Positions 7,235-14,703 of a stretch of 64,000 nt of DNA are shown here, in pieces (within the stretch, counting starts at the first letter, position 1; each line of letters begins with the position of its first letter). The notes under the pieces were generated by a model, which searched no databases, was not told the origin of the DNA, and saw only the letters and a program-made list of their open reading frames with translations. The stretch comes from UBA12079 sp964608745 (lineage in GTDB: Bacteria; Patescibacteriota; Minisyncoccia; Phycocordibacterales; UBA12079). The stretch is taken from positions 1 through 64,000 of the forward strand of contig CAZSPC010000001.1 in the NCBI GenBank assembly GCA_964608745.1, read 5' to 3'. Both the position numbers and the translations under genes were made by a program.

Positions 7235-7244
7235 AGATTAAAAA

Positions 7245-7736
7245 ATGAAAATTAAGGCAGAATTAAAGAATTATAGACAATCTTCTCGAAAAGTTCGGTT
7301 AGTTGCTGATCTTGTGAGAGGAAAAAAGGTTGAAAAGGCTTTAGCAGAGTTGAATTTTTTGAATAAAAAGGCTTCACTAGTAGTGAAAAAGTTGGTTAAT
7401 TCTGCTGTTGCAAACGCAAAACACAATTTTAATCTTGAAAAAGATGTTTTGATTGTTGATGAAATACGAGTAGATGAAGGACCAACTTTGAAGAGATGGC
7501 GAGCTGGAGCGAGAGGAAGAGCTTTTCCTATCAAGAAAAGAACATCGAGAGTTTTACTTGTTTTGTCAGATGGTAAAGAAGATGTAAAAACAGAAAAAGA
7601 GCAAAAAAAGACAGAAACAAAACCAAAAACAAAGAAGACAACTCGAAAAACGGCAAAAAAAGTAGTTAAAAAAACAGAAAAGATGACAAAGAAAGTTAAA
7701 AAAGTAAAGAAAAAAGACGAAAAAGTTAAAAAATAA
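7245..7736 (+). CDS. rplV: 50S ribosomal protein L22 (uL22) with a lysine-rich tail
   Basis: Lines the peptide exit tunnel. Residues 1 to about 112 carry the family core: QSSRKVRLVADLVRG, the VVKKLVNSAVANAKHN helix and the DEGPTLKRWRAGARGRA beta hairpin that reaches into the tunnel. The remaining 50 residues are almost all lysine, threonine and glutamate, an extension not found in the 110-residue E. coli protein. It starts 10 nt after the S19 stop. Confidence 0.95.
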   Translation: MKIKAELKNYRQSSRKVRLVADLVRGKKVEKALAELNFLNKKASLVVKKLVNSAVANAKHNFNLEKDVLIVDEIRVDEGPTLKRWRAGARGRAFPIKKRTSRVLLVLSDGKEDVKTEKEQKKTETKPKTKKTTRKTAKKVVKKTEKMTKKVKKVKKKDEKVKK

Positions 7737-7755
7737 CAATAAAATAGTAACCCAG

Positions 7756-7864
7756 TGCTTAGCGTTTAGGGTTGTAGAGATGAATTTTGCCTTCGGCAAA
7801 ATTCATCAAAGAAAAATCTTTGATTTTTCTACCTATACCCTAAACGCTGAACGCTAAACCCTAT
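7756..7864 (+). repeat. family A element upstream of rpsC
   Basis: Left arm AGCGTTTAGGGTTGTAG, a central AATTTTGCC-TTCG-GGCAAAATT hairpin, a second small hairpin (AAAGA...TCTTT), and right arm with CCCTAAACGCTGAACGCTA. Nearly identical to the copies at 8524 and 9991. Confidence 0.85.
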
Positions 7865-7869
7865 ATATT

Positions 7870-8526
7870 ATGACTCACGTAGCACACCCATACGCACAAA
7901 GAATAAAAATATTAAGAGATTGGAAGTCTCGTTGGTTTAGTATGGGTCAGCAATACAAAGATTTTTTGAAAGCTGATATTTTGATTAGAGAATATTTGGA
8001 AAACAGACTGCGGGATATGTACGTTAGCTCGGTAGATGTTGAAAGAGATGGCGATAAAATGAAGATTATTATCAAAACATCACGAGCCGGAATGATTATT
8101 GGTAGAAGTGGAGATGGAATTCAAAAGTTGAAAAATGAGGTATTAAAAATTATCCAAAAAAACAAACTGGTTAAACCAGAGGAATTGAATATAGATGTGG
8201 AAGAGGTGAGATACCCTGAAACAGATGCTGGAATTGTTGGTTCAATGGTTGTTGAAGGGCTTGAAAAACGAATGCCTTTCAGAAGAGTTTTGAAAATGAC
8301 CGCTGACAAAGTTATGGCAAATAAAGAAATTAAGGGTGTGAGAATTGTTGTTTCTGGAAGGCTTGGTGGGGCAGAAATGGCTAGAAAAGAACAAGTAAAA
8401 CAAGGCCGAGTACCTTTACAGACTTTGAGAGCTGATATTGATTACGCTACGAAAAGAGCGAATCTACCATATGGTGTTATTGGAGTGAAAGTTTGGATTT
8501 ATAAAGGAGATGTATTTAATAAATAG
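7870..8526 (+). CDS. rpsC: 30S ribosomal protein S3 (uS3)
   Basis: Head protein at the mRNA entry site. The 218-residue product begins MTHVAHPYAQRI and shows the KH-domain core SRAGMIIGRSGDGIQKLK, then the C-terminal domain VRIVVSGRLGGAEMARKEQ and the ADIDYATKRANLPYGVIGVKVWIYKG ending. Length and motifs are standard. It is enclosed by two family A elements; its TAG stop is the first three bases of the following repeat. Confidence 0.97.
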   Translation: MTHVAHPYAQRIKILRDWKSRWFSMGQQYKDFLKADILIREYLENRLRDMYVSSVDVERDGDKMKIIIKTSRAGMIIGRSGDGIQKLKNEVLKIIQKNKLVKPEELNIDVEEVRYPETDAGIVGSMVVEGLEKRMPFRRVLKMTADKVMANKEIKGVRIVVSGRLGGAEMARKEQVKQGRVPLQTLRADIDYATKRANLPYGVIGVKVWIYKGDVFNK

Positions 8527-8634
8527 CGTCTAGCGTTTAGGGTTGTAGAGATGAATTTTGCCTTCGGCAAAATTCATCAAAGAAAAATCTTTGATTTTTC
8601 TACCTATACCCTAAACGCTGAACGCTATACTCTA
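8524..8634 (+). repeat. family A element upstream of rplP
   Basis: More than 80 contiguous bases match the copy before rpsC. It overlaps the S3 stop codon and ends 7 nt before the L16 start. Confidence 0.85.
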
Positions 8635-8641
8635 AAATATT

Positions 8642-9079
8642 ATGTTATTGTTTCCCAAAAAAGCAAAATATCGAAAATGGCAGACTGGACGAAAACACCC
8701 CGAGAAAAGAGGTGTGGCTACTCGTGGTGTAAAAGTTGCTTTTGGATCTTATGGATTAAAAGCTTTAACAGCAGCGAGGGTGAAAGCAAATCAAATCGAG
8801 GCTGCTCGTGTTGCAGCTAACAGGAAAATTGGTAAGTTTGGAAAGATGTGGATTAGAATTTTCCCAGATAGACCTGTAACAAAGAAGGCTGCCGAGGTTG
8901 GTATGGGTAAGGGTAAGGGTGACCCGTATGCTTATTGTGTCGAAGTAAAACCAGGAAGGATTTTAATTGAAGTTGACGGTGTAGATGAAGCAATAGCAAG
9001 AGAAGCATTGAGAAAAGCGGGAACAAAATTTCCTTTGAAAACGAAGGTTGTTAGCCGTGAAGATTCCGAAAATATTTAA
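8642..9079 (+). CDS. rplP: 50S ribosomal protein L16 (uL16)
   Basis: Binds near the peptidyl transferase centre and the A site. The 145-residue product begins MLLFPKKAKYRKWQTGR and contains the conserved FGSYGLKAL segment, the GKMWIRIFPDRPVTKK block and the GMGKGKGDPYAYCVEVKPGRI region. The ATG directly behind the repeat fits the usual N-terminus. It is followed by a family B palindrome. Confidence 0.97.
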   Translation: MLLFPKKAKYRKWQTGRKHPEKRGVATRGVKVAFGSYGLKALTAARVKANQIEAARVAANRKIGKFGKMWIRIFPDRPVTKKAAEVGMGKGKGDPYAYCVEVKPGRILIEVDGVDEAIAREALRKAGTKFPLKTKVVSREDSENI

Positions 9080-9205
9080 ATTTTCCCAAAACTAGATGAT
9101 ATTCGCTTTTGTTTGCACAAGAATCTCAGTCGCTGTACTTAGTACATACACCTTCCTCGATTCTTGCACAAACAAAAGCGAATATCATCTAGTTTTGAAA
9201 AAATT
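9080..9205 (+). repeat. family B palindrome after rplP
   Basis: An imperfect inverted repeat of about 125 nt: CCCAAAACTAGATGATATTCG at the left and its complement at the right, inner arms GCTTTTGTTTG, and an internal loop also seen in the copies after rplF and rpsJ. Confidence 0.85.
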
Positions 9206-9265
9206 TATTTCATTAAGTTGAAAATATAGAAAAAATAAGTATAGTTATTGAAATAAAAAAAATGA

Positions 9266-9381
9266 ATCCCGTTAGAGATGTTAAGTTAGATTCTTCGGGA
9301 AAATTAATAAAGTAGATATATTGATTATGTTATTAAGTTTAATTCACAGATACGGAAACTCCGTTTCCTATCTCTAATGGG
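9266..9381 (+). promoter_or_regulatory. family F structured leader before rpmC
   Basis: CCCGTTAGAGAT (9268-9279) pairs with ATCTCTAATGGG (9370-9381). Inside are a TTC-TTCGG-GAA hairpin and a GATACGGAAAC/GTTTCCTATC hairpin. The closing stem ends at the base before the L29 ATG. A close relative lies before the acetyltransferase at 44741. The remaining bases between 9206 and 9265 are AT-rich with no visible feature. Confidence 0.7.
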
Positions 9382-9582
9382 ATGAAAGATTTAAAAAAGA
9401 AAACTGAAAAAGATTTACAAAAAATGTTGCAGGAAAAGAGAAAAACTCTTAGAGAATTTCGATTTGGATCTTCGGGAAGTAAAACCAAGAATGTAAAGGA
9501 GGGAAGTAATACTAAAAAAGAAATTGCTAGAATTTTAACAGAATTGAAACAAAGAGAATTAGGGGGGTTAGAAAAGAAATAA
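9382..9582 (+). CDS. rpmC: 50S ribosomal protein L29 (uL29)
   Basis: Small helical protein near the exit tunnel. The 66-residue product starts MKDLKKKTEKDLQKMLQEKR and shows the LREFRFGSSGSKTKNVKE segment and the KKEIARILTELKQRE helix typical of the family. Its ATG directly follows the closing stem of the family F leader, so its translation may depend on that structure. The gene keeps its normal place between L16 and S17. Confidence 0.94.
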   Translation: MKDLKKKTEKDLQKMLQEKRKTLREFRFGSSGSKTKNVKEGSNTKKEIARILTELKQRELGGLEKK

Positions 9583-9717
9583 TTTTAATTTGTAAATTTT
9601 AAATTTTAATTCAATTTTAAATTATTAAATGAATAAATAATAAAAAAATAAAATAATTAAAATTTAGTCATTGAATTAAAATTTACAAATTAAAATTTAA
9701 AATTTGAATATATAATA
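9583..9717 (+). repeat. AT-only inverted repeat between rpmC and rpsQ
   Basis: Arms of TAAATTT-like heptads on the left mirror AATTTACAAATT-like units on the right. Similar AT-only repeats lie before secY (16255-16388) and rplD (52610-52708). They may be AT-rich variants of family A. Confidence 0.5.
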
Positions 9718-9987
9718 ATGGAAAACACAAAAGATACAAAAGTAAATACAGAAAAGAAGTCATCGGGAAAGATCCTGTCCGGTGTTGTTGTTTCTGACAA
9801 AATGCAGGATACGGTTGTTGTAAAAGTTCAAAGATTTGTAAAGCATCCAAAAATTGGAAAGTATGTCAAAATAGCAAAGAAATTTAAAGCACACGATGCA
9901 GGAAATACAGCTAAAATTGGAGATAAAGTAACAATAAAAGAGTGTAAACCGGTATCGAAAGATAAAGCATTTATTTTGGAAAAATAA
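9718..9987 (+). CDS. rpsQ: 30S ribosomal protein S17 (uS17)
   Basis: Primary 16S rRNA binder of the small-subunit body. The OB-fold signature is clear: GVVVSDKMQDTVVVKVQRFV, then KHPKIGKYVKIAKKFKAHDA and a GDKVTIKECKPVSKDKAF ending. An N-terminal polar extension of about 18 residues precedes the core. The gene lies between L29 and L14, its usual place. Confidence 0.96.
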   Translation: MENTKDTKVNTEKKSSGKILSGVVVSDKMQDTVVVKVQRFVKHPKIGKYVKIAKKFKAHDAGNTAKIGDKVTIKECKPVSKDKAFILEK

Positions 9988-9990
9988 ATA

Positions 9991-10103
9991 GAAGCGTTTA
10001 GCGTTTAGGGTTGTAGGAATGAATTTTGCCTTCGGTAAAATTCATCAAAGAAAAATCTTTGATTTTTCTACCTATACCCTAAACGCTGAACGCTATACCC
10101 TAA
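9991..10103 (+). repeat. family A element upstream of rplN
   Basis: Same layout and nearly the same sequence as the copies before rpsC and rplP, differing by a few bases (for example TTCGGTAAAA in the centre). It ends 5 nt before the L14 start. Confidence 0.85.
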
Positions 10104-10108
10104 GCAAT

Positions 10109-10480
10109 ATGATTCAACCACAATCAATAGTAAAAATAACAGATAACTCAGGTGGAAAAATCGGCCGTGTTTTCAAGGTTATCGGTGGTTCAAAAAAGAG
10201 ATATGCTCGAATTGGGGATGTTGTTGTTTTGTCTGTGCAGTCGGCAGAACCACGAAAACAGGTAAAGAAAAAAGATGTTCTAAGAGCGGTAGTTGTCCGA
10301 CAAAAACAACCTTTGAGAAGAAAGGATGGGTCATATATTTATTTTGATGAAAATTCAGTAGTGATTATTGATAAAGAAAAGAAAGAACCAAGGGCAAATA
10401 GGGTTTTTGGACCAATTCCGAGGGAGATTTCGGAAATGGGGTATCAGAAGATTGCATCGTTGGCCCCAGAAATAGTGTAA
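10109..10480 (+). CDS. rplN: 50S ribosomal protein L14 (uL14)
   Basis: Beta-barrel protein at the subunit interface. The frame is open further upstream, but that part is translated repeat; the family start MIQPQSIVKITDNSGGKIGRV begins at ATG 10109. Conserved VLRAVVVRQKQPLRRKDGSYI and EPRANRVFGPIPREI segments follow, and the 123-residue length is standard. Confidence 0.96.
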   Translation: MIQPQSIVKITDNSGGKIGRVFKVIGGSKKRYARIGDVVVLSVQSAEPRKQVKKKDVLRAVVVRQKQPLRRKDGSYIYFDENSVVIIDKEKKEPRANRVFGPIPREISEMGYQKIASLAPEIV

Positions 10481-10482
10481 CA

Positions 10483-10582
10483 AGCGTTTAGCGTTATAGC
10501 ATTTAGCGTTGTAGGGAAAATTTTGGCTTTAGCCAAAATTTAAAAAAATCTATAACCCTAAACGCTAAACCCTACAACCCTA
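10483..10582 (+). repeat. family A element upstream of rplX
   Basis: AGCGTTTAGCGTTATAGC-type left arm, an AAAATTTTGGC-TTTA-GCCAAAATTT hairpin, and right arm with CCCTAAACGCTAAACCC. It ends 8 nt before the L24 start. Confidence 0.8.
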
Positions 10583-10589
10583 CAAAAAT

Positions 10590-10898
10590 ATGAAAATCAA
10601 AAAAGAAGACAAAGTAATAGTAATTGCCGGAAAGGATAAAGGAAAAACTGGAAAAGTTTTGAAGGCTTTTCCTGCTGAAAACAAAGTTATTGTTGAAGGT
10701 GTGAATATTAAGAAAAAACACCAAAAAGCAACTAGAAGTGGTCAGAAAGGACAAATAATCGATAAGACTTATCCAATTGATGTTTCAAATGTTATGTTAG
10801 CCGATCAAAAGAGTGGAAAACCAACGAGAATAGGAAAGAAATTGGTAGGTGATAAATTTGTTCGTGTAGCAAAGAAAAGTGGAACAGTTATTAAATAG
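10590..10898 (+). CDS. rplX: 50S ribosomal protein L24 (uL24)
   Basis: KOW-domain assembly protein. The 102 residues begin MKIKKEDKVIVIAGKDKGK, the KOW motif with its invariant glycine, followed by VIVEGVNIKKKH and the YPIDVSNVMLADQ segment. A basic C-terminus (VRVAKKSGTVIK) completes it. Its TAG stop is used as the start of the next repeat. Confidence 0.97.
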   Translation: MKIKKEDKVIVIAGKDKGKTGKVLKAFPAENKVIVEGVNIKKKHQKATRSGQKGQIIDKTYPIDVSNVMLADQKSGKPTRIGKKLVGDKFVRVAKKSGTVIK

Positions 10899-10995
10899 CT
10901 TATAGCTTCTAGCCGATAGCTTATAGTGAAAAATTTGCCTTTGGCAAATTTTTCAAAAGAAAGCTATCAGCTATGGGCTATAATCTATAAGCTTA
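10896..10995 (+). repeat. family A variant (AGCTTAT type) upstream of rplE
   Basis: Left arm of TAGCTTA/TAGCCGA heptads, centre AAATTTGCC-TTT-GGCAAATTT, right arm AAGCTATCAGCTATGGGC. It closely matches the copy before rpsH (13331). Confidence 0.8.
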
Positions 10996-11029
10996 GAAAC
11001 TATAAAATCAAAAAATAAATAAAAATACT

Positions 11030-11563
11030 ATGGAAATGTTAGTAGACAAACAAAAACAAATCTTTGACCTTTTGAAAGGGGATTTTAACTATACCAATGT
11101 TATGCAAACCCCAAGAATGGAAAAGATTGTTGTGTCAGTTGGTACAGGCTCAACGATTGATAAAAAGAAAAAAGCTCTTATTGAAGACAGACTCACAAAA
11201 ATCACTGGACAAAAACCAGCTTCTAGAAAAGCAAAACAATCAATTGCTAATTTTAAACTTAGAGAGGGAAGTGATGTGGGGTATCAAGTAACTCTAAGAG
11301 GTAAAAGAATGGAAGATTTTTTCAACAAACTTGTAAATGTTGCTCTTCCTAGAACAAAAGACTTTCGAGGTTTGGATAAAAAAGGAGTGGATGAAATGGG
11401 AAATTATACTCTTGGAATCAAAGATCATACAATTTTTACTGAAACATCTGACGAAGAGTTGAAAAACGTATTCGGGATGTCTGTAACTATTGTTACTTCT
11501 GCAACAAGTAAAGAAGAGGCCGGTGCATATCTAGAAGGTCTCGGCTGGCCATTCAAAAAATAA
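11030..11563 (+). CDS. rplE: 50S ribosomal protein L5 (uL5)
   Basis: Central-protuberance protein that binds 5S rRNA. The 177-residue product shows TPRMEKIVVSVGTG near residue 25, the ITGQKPASRKAKQSIANFKLREG block, VTLRGKRMEDF and PRTKDFRGL. Its last residues FKK precede a REP-like hairpin that probably terminates transcription. After it, two unrelated genes interrupt the spc cluster before S14. Confidence 0.96.
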   Translation: MEMLVDKQKQIFDLLKGDFNYTNVMQTPRMEKIVVSVGTGSTIDKKKKALIEDRLTKITGQKPASRKAKQSIANFKLREGSDVGYQVTLRGKRMEDFFNKLVNVALPRTKDFRGLDKKGVDEMGNYTLGIKDHTIFTETSDEELKNVFGMSVTIVTSATSKEEAGAYLEGLGWPFKK

Positions 11564-11567
11564 TTTA

Positions 11568-11616
11568 AAAAATTAAAAAATGGTGGGTGTCCGACACCCA
11601 CCATTTTTTAATTTTT
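11568..11616 (+). terminator. REP-like palindrome acting as terminator after rplE
   Basis: The core GGTGGGTGTC-C-GACACCCACC lies within A/T arms, making 24-nt arms and a trailing T run. The same core flanks and lies within the second RAYT gene. Confidence 0.8.
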
Positions 11617-11697
11617 ATATTGACTTATATTGTGTTTTGAGTAGTATAAGTGATGGAAGTATAGTAAATTAAAATAAAAATAAAAAAGAGGGAGATT

Positions 11698-12231
11698 ATG
11701 CACGATTACTGGACATTGTTACTAACAGGCGGAACTGTTGCTATTGCAATTCACATTATTCTAACCTTTTTCTTTATGGAACTCGCGTTAGATAAAAGAA
11801 AGAGAGAATACGATGGCACCCTAAGGGTTAAAAAAGGGAAGATATTAAGATTTTTTTATAGTTTACCGTGTGTTATGTTGGATAAAAATCCAAAGAACAT
11901 ATGTCAATTATTTTGGGGGATTTTCTTTGGTTTGATTGCAGACTATATTCTGATCGTAACTATTTTTGTATTTACGATTTATGTTATTTTTCCTTTTGGA
12001 CAACATTTATCTGAAAAGGCCACAATCGAGGGTAGTTATTGGCCAGTTTTGAAGCCTTTTGTGGGATTTGTTGGTTTTATCGGTGCCATTTTATTTTTTC
12101 TTGGTATTTTCTTTTTTTCCGTATATCTTCTTACTGATGTTATATCAAGTGATAAATTTATGCCCGGGACAAAAGAGTGGTTTAAAAACAAGAAGGAAGA
12201 ACACTGTTCACTCATTAAATTAGTTGATTAA
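11698..12231 (+). CDS. membrane protein, 177 aa, inserted in the spc cluster
   Basis: Hydrophobic segments at about 8-28, 68-97 and 119-150 suggest three or four membrane helices; the C-terminus is charged. I recognise no family. A GAGGGAG ribosome site 5 nt before the ATG fixes the start, and its own promoter (TTGACT near 11621) and terminator (12240) make it an independent unit. With the opposite-strand gene at 12371 it separates L5 from S14. Confidence 0.7.
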   Translation: MHDYWTLLLTGGTVAIAIHIILTFFFMELALDKRKREYDGTLRVKKGKILRFFYSLPCVMLDKNPKNICQLFWGIFFGLIADYILIVTIFVFTIYVIFPFGQHLSEKATIEGSYWPVLKPFVGFVGFIGAILFFLGIFFFSVYLLTDVISSDKFMPGTKEWFKNKKEEHCSLIKLVD

Positions 12232-12239
12232 TTTATTAT

Positions 12240-12271
12240 ACAAGGTTGTATCGAATACAACCTTGTTTTTT
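12240..12271 (+). terminator. intrinsic terminator
   Basis: ACAAGGTTGTA and its complement form a stem followed by six T. A further palindrome (GGTATCGGTAGGGTA, 12274-12308) follows without a T run. Confidence 0.8.
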
Positions 12272-12342
12272 GTTGGTATCGGTAGGGTATTGATACCCTA
12301 TCGATACCTAACGTTAGGGTAACGTTGCCTAAAAATATAAAA

Positions 12343-12365
12343 GGGCAGGAATCTGATTCCTGCCC
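12343..12365 (-). terminator. palindromic terminator (GGGCAGGAATC type)
   Basis: GGGCAGGAATC and GATTCCTGCCC surround a single T. On the minus strand a T-rich run follows, fitting the end of the 12371-12883 gene. The same palindrome lies at 59872-59894. Confidence 0.75.
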
Positions 12366-12370
12366 TCTGG

Positions 12371-12883
12371 TTATATATTTTCGATAGGGAGTTTAATAAA
12401 ACCCTCCGTATTTTCAAATACCGAAACAGCACCTGCTACTGGTTTCTTAACCAGTAAACCGTTGATTAAAATAGGAAAATCTACCGGTGTTGAGAGTATT
12501 TTTAGAACAGCAATGAAGTCTCTTCTCATCTGGGTGTTGTCTTCTTTTAAGATACTCTCCGTTATGTTGGGATGATCTATTAAGGCCATTCCTAATGTAC
12601 CTTGATCGATTTCTAGTTTTTTCACATTAAACTTTACCGATTTAGCCGTTTTCCAAAAATATCTAATAAGTACATTTGGTATTCTTGTTAAGACAACAAC
12701 TTTTTGGTTTGCAACATAATTTATTTGACCTGTATGAGTTTTAGTTGCAGTAAATCCATTATAAGGACTTATGCTAACATGTATTTTCTGGCAAAAGCTA
12801 TAAAAATCTAACATGTCGGGATGGGCAAAAAAATTAAACATATAATCTGTGAATCCTTTGTTCCCATGAAGAATTAGTTCCAT
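12371..12883 (-). CDS. hypothetical protein, 170 aa, opposite strand within the spc cluster
   Basis: A soluble protein without signal peptide or membrane helix; it begins MELILHGNKGFTDYMFNFF. I recognise no motif or family. An AAGGAG ribosome site precedes the ATG. Lying against the direction of the ribosomal operon, with its own terminator, it appears to be a later insertion between L5 and S14. Confidence 0.7.
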   Translation of the reverse strand: MELILHGNKGFTDYMFNFFAHPDMLDFYSFCQKIHVSISPYNGFTATKTHTGQINYVANQKVVVLTRIPNVLIRYFWKTAKSVKFNVKKLEIDQGTLGMALIDHPNITESILKEDNTQMRRDFIAVLKILSTPVDFPILINGLLVKKPVAGAVSVFENTEGFIKLPIENI

Positions 12884-12981
12884 TTTTTCTCCTTTGATAA
12901 TTTTATTGTTTATGAAAACTCTTTTTCTGGCTTGGATACTATCAAAACCCTATATATTTTGCAAGGCATTTCAGAATTTTG

Positions 12982-13133
12982 TTTGACTTTTAAAACCGTC
13001 TTTGCTAAGATACTGCAAGTTATATTGAGTGTGTGGGTTGGGGATATTGCCCAGCCGTACTTTTATAAAATAAATTTTATAAAAGATACAGCTGGACTAT
13101 ATTTTTCTAATTCGCTTCGCTCAAAAGAAAAAT
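12982..13133 (+). promoter_or_regulatory. promoter and family E leader before rpsN
   Basis: TTGACT (12982-12987) and TAAGAT (13006-13011) precede a leader from about 13027. It begins GAGTGTGTGGGTTGGGGATAT, then forms a long hairpin (CCAGC...CTTTTATAAAAT with complement), then a second hairpin (ATTTTTCT/AAGAAAAAT) that includes the start region. Nearly the same leader lies before the hemerythrin gene at 60322 on the other strand. Confidence 0.7.
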
Positions 13134-13319
13134 ATGGCAAAAAAATCTGTAATAGCAAGAGCAAATAAAAAACCAAAATTCTCTACAAGAATCGTGAGAA
13201 GGTGCTTTAAATGTGGAAGAAAGCGCGGATATATGAGAGATTTTGATTTGTGTAGAATTTGTTTTAGAGAATATGCGAACGAGGGAAAGATTCCTGGAGT
13301 GACAAAAAGCTCTTGGTAA
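13134..13319 (+). CDS. rpsN: 30S ribosomal protein S14, zinc-binding form (uS14)
   Basis: Head protein binding 16S rRNA. The 61-residue length and two CxxC pairs (CFKCG near residue 24 and CRICF near residue 40) identify the zinc type. The ending GKIPGVTKSSW is the family standard. It resumes the spc cluster after the two inserted genes and has its own promoter and a structured leader shared with a hemerythrin gene. Confidence 0.97.
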   Translation: MAKKSVIARANKKPKFSTRIVRRCFKCGRKRGYMRDFDLCRICFREYANEGKIPGVTKSSW

Positions 13320-13330
13320 ACTATGAACAC

Positions 13331-13441
13331 GAAGCTAATAGCTTATAGCCGATAGCTTATAGCCGATAGCTTATAGTGAATTTGCCAAAGGCAAATTTTT
13401 CAAAAGAAAGCTATCAGCTATGGGCTATAAGCTACAAGCTT
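13331..13441 (+). repeat. family A variant upstream of rpsH
   Basis: Repeated TAGCTTATAGCCGA units on the left, a TTTGCC-AAA-GGCAAA centre, and right arm AAGCTATCAGCTATGGGC, as in the copy before rplE. Confidence 0.8.
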
Positions 13442-13515
13442 GGTTGTGTTTGTAACAATCTGTGATAATTAACGAATATTTGGGCTGTAGCACAAGCTAG
13501 ACGCCAAATAATAAT

Positions 13516-13905
13516 ATGGATAAAATTTCAAATTTAATAATAAGCATAAAGAACGCAGGTAATGTCAGAAAAGAGACAGCTTCTGTTCCTTATTCTCAAT
13601 ACAAAATGGAGATTACAAAACTCTTGAAAAAAGAGGGCTTTCTTGTGTCCGCTGAATCAAAAGGTAAAAAAGTAAAGAAAACTATTCAAATGGGAATTGC
13701 TTATAATGAAAACGGAAAGCCAAAAATTAATGATGTTAAAAGAATTTCCAAACCTTCAAAAAGGATTTATTATGGGGCAAAAGATATTCGACCAGTGAAA
13801 GGAGGATTTGGAACATTAATACTCTCAACCCCAAAAGGAATTATGACTGATAAGATGGCTCGTAAAGAAAAGGTTGGAGGAGAAGCATTATTCAAAATCT
13901 GGTAG
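13516..13905 (+). CDS. rpsH: 30S ribosomal protein S8 (uS8)
   Basis: 16S rRNA central-domain binder; in other bacteria it represses the spc operon. Visible are MDKISNLIISIKNAG, the VPYSQYKMEITKLLKKEGF segment, and the C-terminal STPKGIMTDKMARKEKVGGE block with its GxLISTxxGxMxxxxA-like signature. The 129-residue length is normal. The gene has family A elements on both sides. Confidence 0.96.
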   Translation: MDKISNLIISIKNAGNVRKETASVPYSQYKMEITKLLKKEGFLVSAESKGKKVKKTIQMGIAYNENGKPKINDVKRISKPSKRIYYGAKDIRPVKGGFGTLILSTPKGIMTDKMARKEKVGGEALFKIW

Positions 13906-13913
13906 ATTTTGAA

Positions 13914-14010
13914 AAGCGTTTAGCGTTTAGCGTTGTAGGGAATAAATTTTAACTTTAGCCAAAATTTAAAAAAATCTATAACCCTAAGCGCTACAACCCT
14001 ATAATCCTAA
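13914..14010 (+). repeat. family A element upstream of rplF
   Basis: AGCGTTTAGCGTTTAGCGTT left arm, degraded TTTAACTTTAGCCAAAAT centre, and right arm CTATAACCCTAAGCGCTAC. It ends 6 nt before the L6 start. Confidence 0.8.
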
Positions 14011-14016
14011 TAAAAT

Positions 14017-14550
14017 ATGAGTAGAATAGCAAAACAACCAATAGAAATACCCGAAAAGACAGAAGTTAATATTACTGATGGTGTTTTGATCGTGAAAGGA
14101 CCCTTGGGAGAATTAAAAAGAGATTTGAGGTCTGAAATTGAAGTAAAAATCGAGGATAATAAAGTGGTGGTAAGTGCAAAAGAAAAAACCAACTTTACTA
14201 AAGCAATGCTTGGAACAACAGCATCACACATCAGGAATATGATTGGGGGGGTAAATAAACCATATGAGAAAAAGTTGGTTGTGGAGGGGGTTGGTTTTAA
14301 GTCAGCTGTGCAAGGAAAGGATTTGAATATGAGTCTTGGATTTTCTCACGATGTTATTATGTCAATTCCGGAAGATTTAACAGTGACAGCAGAAAAAAAT
14401 GTTATAACAGTATCAGGGATTGATAAAGAGCAAGTAGGAAGATTTACGGCAGATATTAGAGCAAAGAAAAAACCAGAACCATATAAGGGCAAGGGCATTA
14501 GATATGAAGATGAAGTGATTCGTCGAAAACAAGGCAAAAAAACCGTTTAA
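14017..14550 (+). CDS. rplF: 50S ribosomal protein L6 (uL6)
   Basis: Binds 23S rRNA near the sarcin-ricin loop. The 177 residues begin MSRIAKQPIEIPEKTEV and contain VKGPLGELKRDL, the KKLVVEGVGFKSAVQGKDL segment and the C-terminal signature PEPYKGKGIRYEDEVIRRKQGK. All are family standards. A family B palindrome starts at the stop. Confidence 0.97.
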   Translation: MSRIAKQPIEIPEKTEVNITDGVLIVKGPLGELKRDLRSEIEVKIEDNKVVVSAKEKTNFTKAMLGTTASHIRNMIGGVNKPYEKKLVVEGVGFKSAVQGKDLNMSLGFSHDVIMSIPEDLTVTAEKNVITVSGIDKEQVGRFTADIRAKKKPEPYKGKGIRYEDEVIRRKQGKKTV

Positions 14551-14671
14551 ATTCCCAAAATTGGCACATTTCGCTTTTGTTTTGGCAAGAATTTCAGTCT
14601 CGCAGTATTAGTTTATACAGCTTCTTCAATTCTTGCCAAAACAAAAGCGAACTGCACTCAATTTTGAAAAT
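14551..14671 (+). repeat. family B palindrome after rplF
   Basis: CCCAAAATTGGCACATTTCG at the left and CGAACTGCACTCAATTTTG at the right, with CTTTTGTTTTGGCAAGAATT-type inner arms. The loop contains GCAGTATTAG and TATACA, shared with the rplP and rpsJ copies. Confidence 0.85.
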
Positions 14672-14703
14672 TTAAATAATCTAAGAAATATTTATTGAGT
14701 AAA

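Noticed and set aside
10019..10108. Upstream extension of rplN and a long ORF at 8551-8820, both beginning MNFAFGKIHQRKIFDF
   Set aside because: These residues are the translation of the family A element; the real L14 and L16 starts lie downstream of the repeat.
14551..14671. tRNA or other small stable RNA in the family B elements
   Set aside because: No cloverleaf or T-loop consensus; the sequence is one long imperfect hairpin and is repeated eight times.
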